Part shown: one piece after another, positions 43,673 to 53,036 of the stretch | Layout: the number at the start of each line of letters is the position of its first letter | Numbering within the stretch: position 1 is the stretch's first letter | NCBI RefSeq assembly: GCF_000815105.2 | Contig: NZ_CP010310.2 | Location: 3,348,001 to 3,412,000 of the forward strand | DNA length: 64,000 nucleotides | From: Pandoraea pulmonicola | GTDB lineage: Bacteria; Pseudomonadota; Gammaproteobacteria; Burkholderiales; Burkholderiaceae | Direction: 5' to 3' | Made by a program: the position numbers and the translations under genes | Notes under the pieces: generated by a model | What the model saw: the letters and a program-made list of their open reading frames with translations, nothing else | What the model was told of the DNA's origin: nothing | The model's database searches: none

Positions 43673-44221
43673 ATGAAAACTGTCGGCGACAAACTCGAAG
43701 CGTTCTCGGTTCAAGCGGCCAAGCCTGGTTTCAACAACCACGAAGAAAACGGCCAGTCGGCGTTCGAAACGATCACCGAAGCCTCGTTCCCGGGCAAGTG
43801 GAAGATCATTTACTTCTACCCGAAGGATTTCACGTTCGTGTGCCCGACCGAAATCGTCGAATTCGCCAAGCTGACCCAGGATTTCGCGGATCGCGACGCC
43901 GTGCTGCTCGGCGGCTCGGGCGACAACGAATTCGTGAAGCTGGCATGGCGCCGTGAGCACAAGGACCTGAACAAGCTGAACCACTACTCGTTCGGCGACA
44001 CCACGGGTGCCCTGATCGACCAGCTCGGCGTGCGTGACAAGGAAGCCGGCGTGGCCCTGCGCGCAACGTTCATCGTTGACCCGGACAACACCATCCAGCA
44101 CGTTTCGGTGAACAACCTGAACGTCGGCCGCAACCCGGAAGAAGTGCTGCGTATTCTGGACGGCCTGCAAACCGACGAACTCTGCCCGTGCAACCGCGCG
44201 GTCGGCGGTGCAACGCTGTAA
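43673..44221 (+). CDS. ahpC: alkyl hydroperoxide reductase subunit C (peroxiredoxin)
   Basis: The 182-residue typical 2-Cys peroxiredoxin starts at 43673 (MKTVGDKLEAF) behind aaggag. The peroxidatic Cys57 lies in DFTFVCPTEIVEF, and the C-terminal ELCPCNRAVGG holds Cys171 and Cys173, the resolving region used by the AhpD-linked type. It reduces hydrogen peroxide and organic peroxides in the cytoplasm. Its electron donor is expected to be AhpD, encoded 59 bases downstream beyond a hairpin, so ahpC may be expressed above ahpD. Confidence 0.95.
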   Translation: MKTVGDKLEAFSVQAAKPGFNNHEENGQSAFETITEASFPGKWKIIYFYPKDFTFVCPTEIVEFAKLTQDFADRDAVLLGGSGDNEFVKLAWRREHKDLNKLNHYSFGDTTGALIDQLGVRDKEAGVALRATFIVDPDNTIQHVSVNNLNVGRNPEEVLRILDGLQTDELCPCNRAVGGATL

Positions 44222-44233
44222 GCATCGTCTCGA

Positions 44234-44256
44234 AGCCCGCGCAAGCGGGCTTTTTC
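44234..44256 (+). terminator. rho-independent terminator between ahpC and ahpD
   Basis: The stem agcccgc / gcgggct with a gcaa tetraloop is followed by ttttt. It lies between ahpC and ahpD and would partly end the ahpC transcript, setting a higher ahpC level. Confidence 0.8.
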
Positions 44257-44280
44257 AGCCCAAAGCAATAGGAGAAATTT

Positions 44281-44808
44281 ATGGAATTCCTCACCGCGAT
44301 TAAGGCGCAGATCCCCGACTACGCCAAGGACATCCGCCTGAACCTCGACGGCACGATCGCCCGCTCCTCGCTGGAAGGCAACGATGCCGTGGGCGTGGCC
44401 CTCGCCGCCGCGTTCGCGGCCAAGAGCCAGCCGATCGTCAAGGCGATCCGCGAAGCCGGCGTACTGTCTCCCGAAGAGCTGGAAGGCGCGTTGACCGCTG
44501 CCGCGCTCATGGGCATGAACAACACGTGGTACCCGTATCTTGAGATGGCCGACAATGCCGATCTCAAGAACGAGAAGGCGCAACTGCGCATGAACGGCTA
44601 TGCAACGCGCGGCGGCGTCGATCAGCGCCGCTTCGAGATGTATGCGCTCGCCGCGTCCATCGTCGGCAAGTGCCACTTCTGCGTGAAGTCGCACTACGGC
44701 CTGCTCGCCAACGAGCAAGGCATGAGCACCGCGCAACTGCGCGACGTCGGCCGCATCGCCGCGGTCATCAACGCCGCTGCGCAAGTGCTCGCCGCCGAGG
44801 CCGCTTAA
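44281..44808 (+). CDS. ahpD: alkylhydroperoxidase AhpD
   Basis: The 175-residue all-helical protein carries the CxxC-type active site KCHFCVKSH (Cys131 and Cys134), with the nearby Glu and His of the AhpD family. The start has aggag just upstream. AhpD shuttles electrons, through lipoyl-dependent enzymes in actinobacteria, to AhpC and has weak peroxidase activity of its own. It forms a unit with ahpC in peroxide defence. Confidence 0.93.
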   Translation: MEFLTAIKAQIPDYAKDIRLNLDGTIARSSLEGNDAVGVALAAAFAAKSQPIVKAIREAGVLSPEELEGALTAAALMGMNNTWYPYLEMADNADLKNEKAQLRMNGYATRGGVDQRRFEMYALAASIVGKCHFCVKSHYGLLANEQGMSTAQLRDVGRIAAVINAAAQVLAAEAA

Positions 44809-44817
44809 GCTATTCAA

Positions 44818-44849
44818 GCTACTTACGCGACGTACGCCGCGTAAGTAGC
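44818..44849. terminator. strong hairpin after ahpD
   Basis: A perfect 12-base stem (gctacttacgcg / cgcgtaagtagc) with an 8-base loop lies 10 bases after the ahpD stop. It lacks a T-run, so it may protect the 3' end rather than act as a classical terminator. Confidence 0.5.
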
Positions 44850-44909
44850 ATAAGTGGCTAACACCGGCCATTTCGACATGGCGCATGCGGCGAAGCGATG
44901 CGCGACAGA

Positions 44910-44952
44910 ACGAAACGGCGCTGAGGGATGGCTTCCCGCAGCGCCGTTTCGT
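44910..44952. terminator. bidirectional hairpin between ahpD and ispF
   Basis: A 14-base stem (acgaaacggcgctg / cagcgccgtttcgt) with a 15-base loop lies between the convergent ahpD and ispF genes. It can serve both strands. Confidence 0.6.
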
Positions 44953-45002
44953 CATGGACGCCATTCATGCGAGCGTCGCATCGACACCCGCCACGCACCG
45001 AT

Positions 45003-45542
45003 TCAGATGGCGACGAGCAACGCCGCCGCCTGCGCTTCGATAGCTTCCTGACGGCCGAGATAGCCCAGCTTCTCGTTCGTCTTCGCCTTCACATTGACCT
45101 GTCCCACGCTCACACCGAGTGCGTCGGCGACCGATTGCGTCATCGCACCGATATGCGGTGCGAGCTTCGGCGCCTGCGCGATCACGGTGCAGTCCACGTT
45201 GACGACGTCATAGCCCTGCTCGCGCACGCGACGCATCGCTTCCTTGAGCAATACGACACTGTTCGCCCCCTTGAACGTAGGATCGGTGTCGGGGAAGTGG
45301 CGACCGATGTCGCCCAGCGCCGCCGCGCCCAGCACGGCGTCGGTGATCGCATGCAGCAGCACGTCTGCATCGGAATGGCCGAGCAGGCCTCGATCGAACG
45401 GAATGGTCACGCCGCCCATCACCAGCGGACGGCCCGGTACGAGCGCATGCACGTCGTAGCCCTGCCCAATCCGCAGTTTCGGCACGTTCGGCCCATTGGA
45501 CTGCGCGCCAGATGCGCGGGAGGAATCGGCTTGTTCAGTCAT
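45003..45542 (-). CDS. ispF: 2-C-methyl-D-erythritol 2,4-cyclodiphosphate synthase
   Basis: The start is placed at 45542 (MTEQADSS), giving 179 residues; the catalytic core begins [20 protein letters not shown], with the zinc-binding Asp and His of [21 protein letters not shown] and [16 protein letters not shown] are the other conserved blocks. It performs the fifth step of the non-mevalonate isoprenoid pathway, making the cyclodiphosphate in the cytoplasm. The N-terminal 20 or so residues are an unconserved extension. It lies 67 bases after ispD, its pathway neighbour, on the same strand. Confidence 0.95.
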   Translation of the reverse strand: MTEQADSSRASGAQSNGPNVPKLRIGQGYDVHALVPGRPLVMGGVTIPFDRGLLGHSDADVLLHAITDAVLGAAALGDIGRHFPDTDPTFKGANSVVLLKEAMRRVREQGYDVVNVDCTVIAQAPKLAPHIGAMTQSVADALGVSVGQVNVKAKTNEKLGYLGRQEAIEAQAAALLVAI

Positions 45543-45609
45543 TGAGTATCGTCCAGATGCGAAGAAACGGTACAACGGATACGTGGGAGCGGGCCCGAAG
45601 CCCTCACGC

Positions 45610-46332
45610 TCACGCCGGCTTGGTGGCGCCAAGGAACGCCTCGGCGAGTGCGAAGTCCTCGGGATATGTCACCTTGAAGTTGCGCAGACTGCCGCGCACG
45701 AGCTTCGGCGCATGGCCGAGGCGCTCGATGGCGCTCGCTTCGTCGGTGACTTCGGCGCCCGCGGCAAGCGCATCTTCCAGCGCGTGACGCAGCATGCCGA
45801 GACGGAACATCTGAGGCGTTTGTGCCTGCCACAGGCCGTCGCGCGACTCGGTCGCCTGCACGGCGGCCAGCGTCCCCTTCTCGACAGGGGAGTGCTCGCG
45901 CTTGAGCGTATCGGCCACCGGCAACGCCAGAATACCGCCGACGGGATCGTCACGCAACGCTTCGACCAACGCACGAATCAGCGTCGGCGTGATGCCGGGG
46001 CGCGCCGCATCGTGCACGAGCACCCAGTCGCTGTCCTGCGCTCCAAACTCGGTGAGCGCCTGCAGGCCACCGAGCACCGACGCATGACGCGACGGACCGC
46101 CGCAGCGGCGCACCGCGAAACGCAACGGGCCGAAACGCCGGCCATCGAAATGATCGTCGTCCGGGGCCAGCACCAGCACGGTCTGTGCGAACTCCGAACA
46201 GGCGTCGAACGCCGCGAGCGCATAGTGAAGCATGGCACGTCCGCCCACGCTCCGGTATTGCTTGGGCACGTCTGCCCCGGCACGCACACCGGCGCCGGCG
46301 CACGGGATGACGGCAAAAAGTCGGTCGCTCAC
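45610..46332 (-). CDS. ispD: 2-C-methyl-D-erythritol 4-phosphate cytidylyltransferase
   Basis: The 240-residue nucleotidyltransferase begins [20 protein letters not shown] with the basic loop [16 protein letters not shown] and carries [13 protein letters not shown] and [11 protein letters not shown]. It transfers CMP from CTP to MEP in the isoprenoid pathway. It is the first gene of the ispD-ispF unit and is divergent from mfd, with about 110 bases between the two starts for both promoters. Confidence 0.94.
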   Translation of the reverse strand: MSDRLFAVIPCAGAGVRAGADVPKQYRSVGGRAMLHYALAAFDACSEFAQTVLVLAPDDDHFDGRRFGPLRFAVRRCGGPSRHASVLGGLQALTEFGAQDSDWVLVHDAARPGITPTLIRALVEALRDDPVGGILALPVADTLKREHSPVEKGTLAAVQATESRDGLWQAQTPQMFRLGMLRHALEDALAAGAEVTDEASAIERLGHAPKLVRGSLRNFKVTYPEDFALAEAFLGATKPA

Positions 46333-46441
46333 GATAAAACGCAGGTAAGGGTAAAGCGGGGATTTTATAATAGACGCTGACTGTCACGGGGCCCCATGTG
46401 GATGGAGTCCCGTGCTTTGCCATTTCTGCAACGCTTTTCCT

Positions 46442-49400
46442 ATGTCATCCGCCAACGCCCTATCCCGTAATACCGTGCCCGTGCCGCTCGTGAAAGCGGG
46501 ACAGCGCTATGCCTTTGCCGGCTCGCACGCCTCGAGCGACGCCCTGCTCATCGCCCGCTACTTCGAAGAAAACCGCGAACGCGTGCCGCTGCTCGCCGTC
46601 GTGTGCGCGCAGGCGACCGACGCACTGCGTCTGCAGCAGGAGCTCAAGTGGTGCGCGCCCGAGGCGCGCGTGCGCCTGCTGCCCGATTGGGAAACGCTGC
46701 CGTACGACACGTTTTCCCCGCACCAGGACCTTATCTCGGAGCGTCTGGCCACGCTGCACGACCTTGGCGAGAAGCGTTGCGACATCGTGCTGGTGCCGGC
46801 CACCACCGCGCTCTACCGCATGGCCCCCGCGAGTTTCATGGCGGCCTACACGTTCTTCTTCACGCAAGGCGAACGGCTCGACGAAGCGCGCCTGAAGTCG
46901 CAGCTCACGCTCGCCGGCTATGAGCACGTGAGTCAGGTCATGCGCCCCGGCGAATATTGCGTGCGCGGCGGCCTGATCGATCTCTACCCGATGGGCTCGG
47001 CCCTGCCCTATCGCCTCGATCTGTTCGACGACACGATCGACAGCATCCGTGCGTTCGATCCGGACACACAGCGCAGCCTGTACCCGGTCAAGGAGGTGCG
47101 TCTGCTGCCGGGTCGTGAATTTCCGTTCGACGAACCGGCCCGCACGGCCTTTCGCGGCCGCTGGCGCGAAGTCTTCGAGGGCGACCCGAGCCGCAGCCCG
47201 ATCTACAAGGACATCGGCAGCGGCGTGCCCTCGGCGGGCATCGAGTACTACCTGCCGCTGTTCTTCGAAGAAACCGCCACGCTGTTCCACTATTTACCCG
47301 CCGACGCGCAACTGGTCTTCGTGGGCGATCTGGAAGCGGCGATCCATCGTTTCTGGAACGACACGCGTCAGCGCTACAACTTCCTGTCGCACGACCGCGA
47401 ACGGCCCGTACTGCCGCCGGAGCAACTGTTCCTGCTCGATCAGGACTTCTTCACGCTCGCCAAGCCGTTCGCTCGACTGACCCTGCCGACGCCGGGCGAC
47501 GGCACCTGGGCGATCGCGCTGCCGCCGCTCGCGATCAACCGTCGCGCCGACGATCCGCTCGCCGCGTTGCGCGCCTATCTCGCCCGCACACCCGCCCGCG
47601 TGCTGCTGTGCACCGACTCCGCCGGCCGTCGCGAAACGCTGCTGCAACTGCTGCACGACAACGATTTGCGCCCGGTCTCCGTCGAATCGTTCGAAGATTT
47701 CCTCACGTCCGACGCGCGCTTTGCCATCGGCGTCGCGCCACTCGCCGCCGGTTTCCTGCTGCCGACGGAAGATCTCGCCTTCGTCACCGAGAACGAGCTT
47801 TACGAGGGCCTCGCGCGCCGTGCCGGCAAACGTCGCCAGGAGCAGGCGACCTCGGTCGACTCGATGGTGCGCGATCTCGCCGAGCTCAAGGTCGGCGATC
47901 CGGTGGTGCACAGCCAGCACGGCATCGGTCGCTACCAGGGCCTCGTGAGCATGGACCTCGGCGAAGGCGAAACCGAGTTTCTGCACCTCGAATACTCGGG
48001 CGACAGCAAGCTGTATGTGCCCGTCTCGCAACTGCATCTGATCTCGCGCTACAGCGGCGCCGATCCCGACACCGCGCCGTTGCACTCGCTCGGCTCCGGC
48101 CAGTGGGAGCGCGCCAAGCGCCGCGCTGCGCAACAGATCCGCGACACCGCCGCCGAACTGCTCAATCTGTACGCGCGTCGCGCCGCGCGCTCGGGGTATG
48201 CGTTCGAACTGTCGCCGCGTGACTACGAGAAGTTCGCCGACAGCTTCGGCTTCGAGGAGACGCCGGACCAGGCCGCCGCCATCGCCGCCGTGATGAGCGA
48301 CATGACGAGCGGGCGTCCGATGGACCGACTGGTATGTGGCGACGTCGGCTTCGGCAAGACCGAAGTGGCGCTGCGCGCGGCCTTCATCGCCGTGCTCGAC
48401 GGCAAGCAGGTCGCCCTGCTCGCACCCACGACGCTGCTCGCCGAGCAACACGCGCAAACCTTCTCCGACCGCTTCGCGGACTGGCCGGTGCGCATCGCCG
48501 AACTGTCGCGCTTCAAGACCGCGAAGGAAGTGAACGCGAGCGTGAAGGCAATCAACGAGGGACAGGTCGACATCGTGATCGGCACGCACAAGCTGCTCTC
48601 GAACGACATCCAGTTCCAGCGCCTCGGACTCGTCATCATCGACGAGGAACACCGTTTCGGGGTGCGCCAGAAGGAAACCCTCAAGGCGCTGCGCGCCGAA
48701 GTGGACGTGCTCACGCTCACCGCCACGCCGATCCCGCGCACGCTGGGCATGGCGCTCGAGGGGCTGCGGGACTTTTCGGTCATCGCCACCGCGCCACAGA
48801 AGCGCCTCGCGATCAAGACGTTCGTGCGACGCGAGGAAGACGGCGTGATCCGCGAGGCCATGCTGCGCGAACTCAAGCGCGGCGGGCAGGTGTATTTCCT
48901 GCACAACGAAGTCGAGACCATCGAGAACCGCAAGGCGCAACTGGAAGCACTCGTGCCCGAGGCGCGCATCGTCGTCGCGCACGGGCAGATGCACGAGCGC
49001 GATCTGGAGCGCGTGATGCGCGACTTCGTCACGCAGCGCGCCAACGTGCTGTTGTGCACGACCATCATCGAGACCGGCATCGACGTGCCCACGGCCAACA
49101 CGATCCTGATGCATCGCGCGGACAAGTTCGGTCTCGCACAGTTGCACCAGTTGCGTGGCCGCGTGGGCCGCTCGCACCACCAGGCATACGCGTATCTGCT
49201 GGTGCACGATCCGAAGGCACTGACCAAGCAGGCGCAGCGCCGTCTGGAAGCGATTCAGCAGATGGAGGAACTCGGCGCGGGCTTCTATCTGGCCATGCAC
49301 GATCTGGAGATTCGCGGCGCGGGCGAAGTGTTGGGCGACAAGCAGTCGGGCGAGATTCACGAGATCGGCTTCCAGCTCTATACCGACATGCTGGCCGACG

Positions 49401-49906
49401 CCGTGAACGCGCTCAAGGCCGGCCGCGAGCCGGATCTCACCGCGCCACTGGCCGCCACGACGGAAATCAACCTGCACGTGCCGGCCATTCTGCCGAACGA
49501 TTACTGCGGCGACGTCCAGGAGCGTCTCTCGCTCTACAAGCGCCTCGCCAACGGCACCCACGCCGACGCCATCGACACGATCCAGGAAGAGCTCGTCGAC
49601 CGCTTCGGCAAGCTGCCGCAGCAAGCGCAGGCGCTCATCGAGACACACCGCCTGCGCCTGCTGGCCAGGCCGCTGGGCATCACCAAGATCGACGCGGGCG
49701 AGGAAGCCATCGCGCTGCAGTTCGAGCCGACCCCGGCCGTCGATCCGATGCGCATCATCGAACTCGTGCAGAAGCATCGCCATATCAAGCTTGCCGGTCA
49801 GGACAAGCTGCGCATCGAGGCCAAGCACGCCCAACTGACCGACCGCGTACGCGCCATCAAGGAGACGCTGCGCGCGCTGAGCGCCCCCGGCGCACGCGCG
49901 GCCTGA
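46442..49906 (+). CDS. mfd: transcription-repair coupling factor
   Basis: From 46442 the protein is 1154 residues. The N-terminus resembles the UvrB-homology module (CAPEARVRLLPDWETLPYD). A RNA-polymerase-interaction domain follows (LKVGDPVVHSQHGIGRYQGL), then a RecG-like translocase with Walker A GDVGFGKTEVALRAA, the DEEH box in IIDEEHRFGVRQKE and motif VI RGRVGRSHHQAYAYLL. A C-terminal TRCF domain completes it. It removes stalled RNA polymerase and recruits UvrA. It is divergent from ispD. The long antisense frame across it is a shadow. Confidence 0.96.
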   Translation: MSSANALSRNTVPVPLVKAGQRYAFAGSHASSDALLIARYFEENRERVPLLAVVCAQATDALRLQQELKWCAPEARVRLLPDWETLPYDTFSPHQDLISERLATLHDLGEKRCDIVLVPATTALYRMAPASFMAAYTFFFTQGERLDEARLKSQLTLAGYEHVSQVMRPGEYCVRGGLIDLYPMGSALPYRLDLFDDTIDSIRAFDPDTQRSLYPVKEVRLLPGREFPFDEPARTAFRGRWREVFEGDPSRSPIYKDIGSGVPSAGIEYYLPLFFEETATLFHYLPADAQLVFVGDLEAAIHRFWNDTRQRYNFLSHDRERPVLPPEQLFLLDQDFFTLAKPFARLTLPTPGDGTWAIALPPLAINRRADDPLAALRAYLARTPARVLLCTDSAGRRETLLQLLHDNDLRPVSVESFEDFLTSDARFAIGVAPLAAGFLLPTEDLAFVTENELYEGLARRAGKRRQEQATSVDSMVRDLAELKVGDPVVHSQHGIGRYQGLVSMDLGEGETEFLHLEYSGDSKLYVPVSQLHLISRYSGADPDTAPLHSLGSGQWERAKRRAAQQIRDTAAELLNLYARRAARSGYAFELSPRDYEKFADSFGFEETPDQAAAIAAVMSDMTSGRPMDRLVCGDVGFGKTEVALRAAFIAVLDGKQVALLAPTTLLAEQHAQTFSDRFADWPVRIAELSRFKTAKEVNASVKAINEGQVDIVIGTHKLLSNDIQFQRLGLVIIDEEHRFGVRQKETLKALRAEVDVLTLTATPIPRTLGMALEGLRDFSVIATAPQKRLAIKTFVRREEDGVIREAMLRELKRGGQVYFLHNEVETIENRKAQLEALVPEARIVVAHGQMHERDLERVMRDFVTQRANVLLCTTIIETGIDVPTANTILMHRADKFGLAQLHQLRGRVGRSHHQAYAYLLVHDPKALTKQAQRRLEAIQQMEELGAGFYLAMHDLEIRGAGEVLGDKQSGEIHEIGFQLYTDMLADAVNALKAGREPDLTAPLAATTEINLHVPAILPNDYCGDVQERLSLYKRLANGTHADAIDTIQEELVDRFGKLPQQAQALIETHRLRLLARPLGITKIDAGEEAIALQFEPTPAVDPMRIIELVQKHRHIKLAGQDKLRIEAKHAQLTDRVRAIKETLRALSAPGARAA

Positions 49907-50140
49907 CGTTCACATCTCTCATGCACACGGCAACGAGCGCGACGATGGGCTCGCCGCCGTGTGCAGCGCACCAATTTCCGCTAGCCCGGATCCGGAAGCA
50001 CCGGGCAAACCCTTGCCCGGCGTGCCGATTCCCGCGAGGTAAGAACCGTTGTGCAAGCAACCTTTTACCTCTAAATTATTTTTGAGTACCATTTCCCAGA
50101 TCGTATGCCGTATATGACTGGAAGATTTCCGGAGATTCGA

Positions 50141-51358
50141 ATGACAAGCGCTTCCCCCCAAGCCATTGCCCCGCAGGCCGCCACCGAGAGCCAGCCGGCA
50201 TCGCTCGACTGGATCACGAAGCTGGTCAGTATCGACACCACCAGCCGCGAATCGAACCTGGGCCTGATCGAGACGGTGCGCGACTCGCTCAAGGACGCCG
50301 GCGTGGAGCCGTGGCTGTCCTACGACGCCACCAAGCGCAAGGCCAACCTGTTCGTGACGCTGCCGGCCGCCGACGGCAATACGCAAGGCGGCATCGTCCT
50401 GTCGGGCCACACCGACGTGGTGCCGGTCGACGGCCAGGCCTGGGACATCGATCCGTTCAAGCCGGTCGTGCGCGACGGCAACCTGTACGGCCGCGGCACG
50501 TGCGACATGAAGGGCTTCATCGGCTCGGTCATGACGATGCTCCCCGCCATGCGCGACGCCAGGCTCAAGACGCCGTTCCACTTCGCGTTCTCCTACGACG
50601 AAGAGATCGGCTGCGTGGGCGCGCCGGTGATGCTCGCCGAACTGCGCGAGCGCGGCATTCGTCCGGATGGCTGCATCGTGGGCGAGCCCACCAGCATGCG
50701 CGTGATCGTCGCGCACAAGGGCATCAATGCCTATCAATGCTGCGTGCGCGGTCACGCGGCGCACTCGTCGCTCACGCCCAAGGGCTCGAACGCCATCGAA
50801 TACGCGGCGCGCCTGATTTGCTACATCCGCGACCTGGCCGATCACTTCAAGCAGAACGGCCCGTTCGACGAGCTCTTCGACGTACCGTTCACCACGGCGC
50901 AGACGGGCACGATCTCCGGCGGCATTGCACTGAACACGATTCCGGCGCTGTGCGAGTTCGTCTTCGAGTACCGCAATCTGCCTGGCGTGGACGCCGAGGA
51001 CATCTTCCAGCGCATTCAGCAATACGCCATGGAAGAGCTCGTGCCGAAGATGCAGAAGGAACATCCGAACGCCGGCATCGAATTCAGGAAGATCGCCGCC
51101 GCGCCGGCGCTCGACGCCTCCGAGCAGGACGCCATCACGCAACTCGTGCGCGCCCTGACCAAGGACACCGACAAGCGCAAGGTCGCCTACGGCACCGAAG
51201 CGGGCCAGTTCCAACTGGCTGGCGTACCGTCGATCGTGTGCGGTCCGGGCAATATCGAGCAGGCGCACAAGCCCAACGAATTCGTGTCGCTGGAACAGAT
51301 CGCGCAGTGCGAGTCGTTCCTGCAGAAGCTGATCCGCAGCAACACGGTCGGCGCCTGA
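50141..51358 (+). CDS. argE: acetylornithine deacetylase
   Basis: The start at 50141 (MTSASPQAIAPQ) has GGAG 8 bases upstream and gives 405 residues. This M20-family zinc peptidase carries the metal motifs LSGHTDVVPVDGQAW and GRGTCDMKGFIG and the catalytic Glu in SYDEEIGCVGAP. The dimerisation insert includes VAHKGINAYQCCVRGHAAHS. It removes the acetyl group from N-acetylornithine in arginine synthesis, acting in the cytoplasm. The gene is followed by a transporter and amino-acid enzymes. Confidence 0.9.
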   Translation: MTSASPQAIAPQAATESQPASLDWITKLVSIDTTSRESNLGLIETVRDSLKDAGVEPWLSYDATKRKANLFVTLPAADGNTQGGIVLSGHTDVVPVDGQAWDIDPFKPVVRDGNLYGRGTCDMKGFIGSVMTMLPAMRDARLKTPFHFAFSYDEEIGCVGAPVMLAELRERGIRPDGCIVGEPTSMRVIVAHKGINAYQCCVRGHAAHSSLTPKGSNAIEYAARLICYIRDLADHFKQNGPFDELFDVPFTTAQTGTISGGIALNTIPALCEFVFEYRNLPGVDAEDIFQRIQQYAMEELVPKMQKEHPNAGIEFRKIAAAPALDASEQDAITQLVRALTKDTDKRKVAYGTEAGQFQLAGVPSIVCGPGNIEQAHKPNEFVSLEQIAQCESFLQKLIRSNTVGA

Positions 51359-51405
51359 ATCGCGCCGGCCATGCCCGCCGCATGATGCACGCATGACTTT
51401 TTTAC

Positions 51406-51437
51406 CGGGCCGTATCCGCTTCGCGGATGCGGCCCGT
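51406..51437 (+). terminator. hairpin after argE
   Basis: A 13-base stem (gggccgtatccgc / gcggatgcggccc, one G-U pair) with a short loop lies about 50 bases after the argE stop. The T-run is on its 5' side only, so terminator function is uncertain. Confidence 0.4.
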
Positions 51438-51583
51438 TGCCTTGGCGCGGCCGGTGCGGAGCGCCCGGGTATTCGGTTGGATCGGTTGTACGCAGTATCG
51501 GACGCCTGCAAAGAACGGGCGCACAGGACACCTCCGCAAGACAATAATCACACAACGCCAGACAGGTTTTGGAGATCTCGCCC

Positions 51584-52870
51584 ATGAGCGCAAGCGCAGC
51601 CCCCAACGCGACGGCCCCGGCCGCCCGCACATCCCCGCACGCCTGGCGTGTGATCGTATCGGCCTCGATCGGCAACGCGCTCGAGTGGTTCGATCTCGTT
51701 GTGTACGGCTTCTTCGCCGTGACCATCGCCAAGCTGTTCTTCCCGACCGGCAACGACACGGTGTCGCTGCTGCTCACGCTCGGCACGTTCGGCGTGTCGT
51801 TCTTCATGCGCCCGCTCGGCGCCATCGTGATCGGCGCCTATGCCGACCGTGCGGGACGCAAAGCCGCCCTCACGCTCTCGATCGTGCTGATGATGATCGG
51901 CACGCTGCTCATCGCGATCATGCCGACGTACGCCGCGATCGGCGTGCTCGCGCCGGTGGGCATCGTCATCGCCCGCATGGTGCAAGGCTTCTCCGCCGGC
52001 GGCGAGTTCGGCAGCGCCACGGCGTTTCTCGCCGAGCACGCCCCACAGCGCCGCGGCTTCTTCTCGAGCTGGCAAGTGGCCTCGCAGGGCCTCACCACCC
52101 TGCTTGCCGCCGGCTTCGGCGCGCTGCTCACGGGCAATCTGTCCGCGGAAGCCATGGCGTCGTGGGGCTGGCGCATCCCGTTCTTCTTCGGCCTGCTCAT
52201 CGGTCCGGTCGCGTACTACATTCGCCGCCGCCTCGACGAAACGCCCGAGTTCCTCGACATCGAACCGACGCAAAGCCCGCTGCGCGACACGTTCGCCAGC
52301 CAGAAGGAACGCCTGCTGCTCGCCATCGGCGTGGTCGTGATGGCCACCGTGGCGACCTATCTGGTACTGTACATGCCGACGTATGCCGTGAAGCAACTGG
52401 GTCTGCCGTCCTCGGCGGCGTTCTCGGCCGTGCTGCTCACCGGCGTGGTGCAATTAATCGTCGCGCCGATCGTCGGTCACTGGTCGGATACGCATGGCCG
52501 CATCAAGCCGATGCTCGCCGCCGCCGTGGCGCTGCTGATCCTCGTCTATCCGATGTTCCGCTATCTCGATGCGAACCCGACGTTCGGCTCGCTGATGGTG
52601 TTCCAGATCGTGCTCGGCCTGCTGATGACCACCTACTTCGGCGCCCTGCCCGCGCTGCTCACCGAGCTGTTCCCGGTGCAGGTGCGCACCACGGGACTCT
52701 CGCTGGGCTACAACATCGCGGCGACCGTGTTTGGCGGCTTCGCACCGTTTATCATCACGTGGCTGATCGGTGCGACCGGCAACAAGCTGGCCCCGAGCTT
52801 CTACCTGATTTTCGCAGCCGTGATCAGCATCGCCGCGCTGCTGCACAGCCGCAAGCTCGGCCTGCGCTGA
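51584..52870 (+). CDS. MHS-type MFS metabolite:proton symporter
   Basis: The ATG at 51584 follows GGAG by 9 bases, giving 428 residues. It has twelve transmembrane helices and features of the metabolite:H+ symporter branch: IGNALEWFDLVVYGFF, MRPLGAIVIGAYADRAGRKA, RMVQGFSAGGEFGSATAFLA and GWRIPFFFGLLIGPVAYYIR. Members import compounds such as proline, betaine, citrate or dicarboxylates. The neighbours (threonine-dehydratase-like and ornithine-cyclodeaminase-like enzymes) suggest an amino acid substrate, but this is only context. Confidence 0.88.
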   Translation: MSASAAPNATAPAARTSPHAWRVIVSASIGNALEWFDLVVYGFFAVTIAKLFFPTGNDTVSLLLTLGTFGVSFFMRPLGAIVIGAYADRAGRKAALTLSIVLMMIGTLLIAIMPTYAAIGVLAPVGIVIARMVQGFSAGGEFGSATAFLAEHAPQRRGFFSSWQVASQGLTTLLAAGFGALLTGNLSAEAMASWGWRIPFFFGLLIGPVAYYIRRRLDETPEFLDIEPTQSPLRDTFASQKERLLLAIGVVVMATVATYLVLYMPTYAVKQLGLPSSAAFSAVLLTGVVQLIVAPIVGHWSDTHGRIKPMLAAAVALLILVYPMFRYLDANPTFGSLMVFQIVLGLLMTTYFGALPALLTELFPVQVRTTGLSLGYNIAATVFGGFAPFIITWLIGATGNKLAPSFYLIFAAVISIAALLHSRKLGLR

Positions 52871-53036
52871 TGTCGCCACGCGCTTCGCCGCGGCGCCGGC
52901 ATCGCGGCCGGGGCGCGGCGAGGTTGGCGAGTGCAGTGCGTGCGGCACTGTGCGCAAACTCGCGGCCCAACGGACGGCGCCCTGCGGGGCAGGACTCGCA
53001 GGGCGGCCGGGCTTTCATAACGGAGACAAGTTCCAA

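Noticed and set aside
47294..49834. 846-residue minus-strand open frame
   Set aside because: It lies opposite mfd, whose domains are unmistakable. The antisense frame is rich in Arg, Gly, Val and His, as expected from third-position GC bias, and matches no family.
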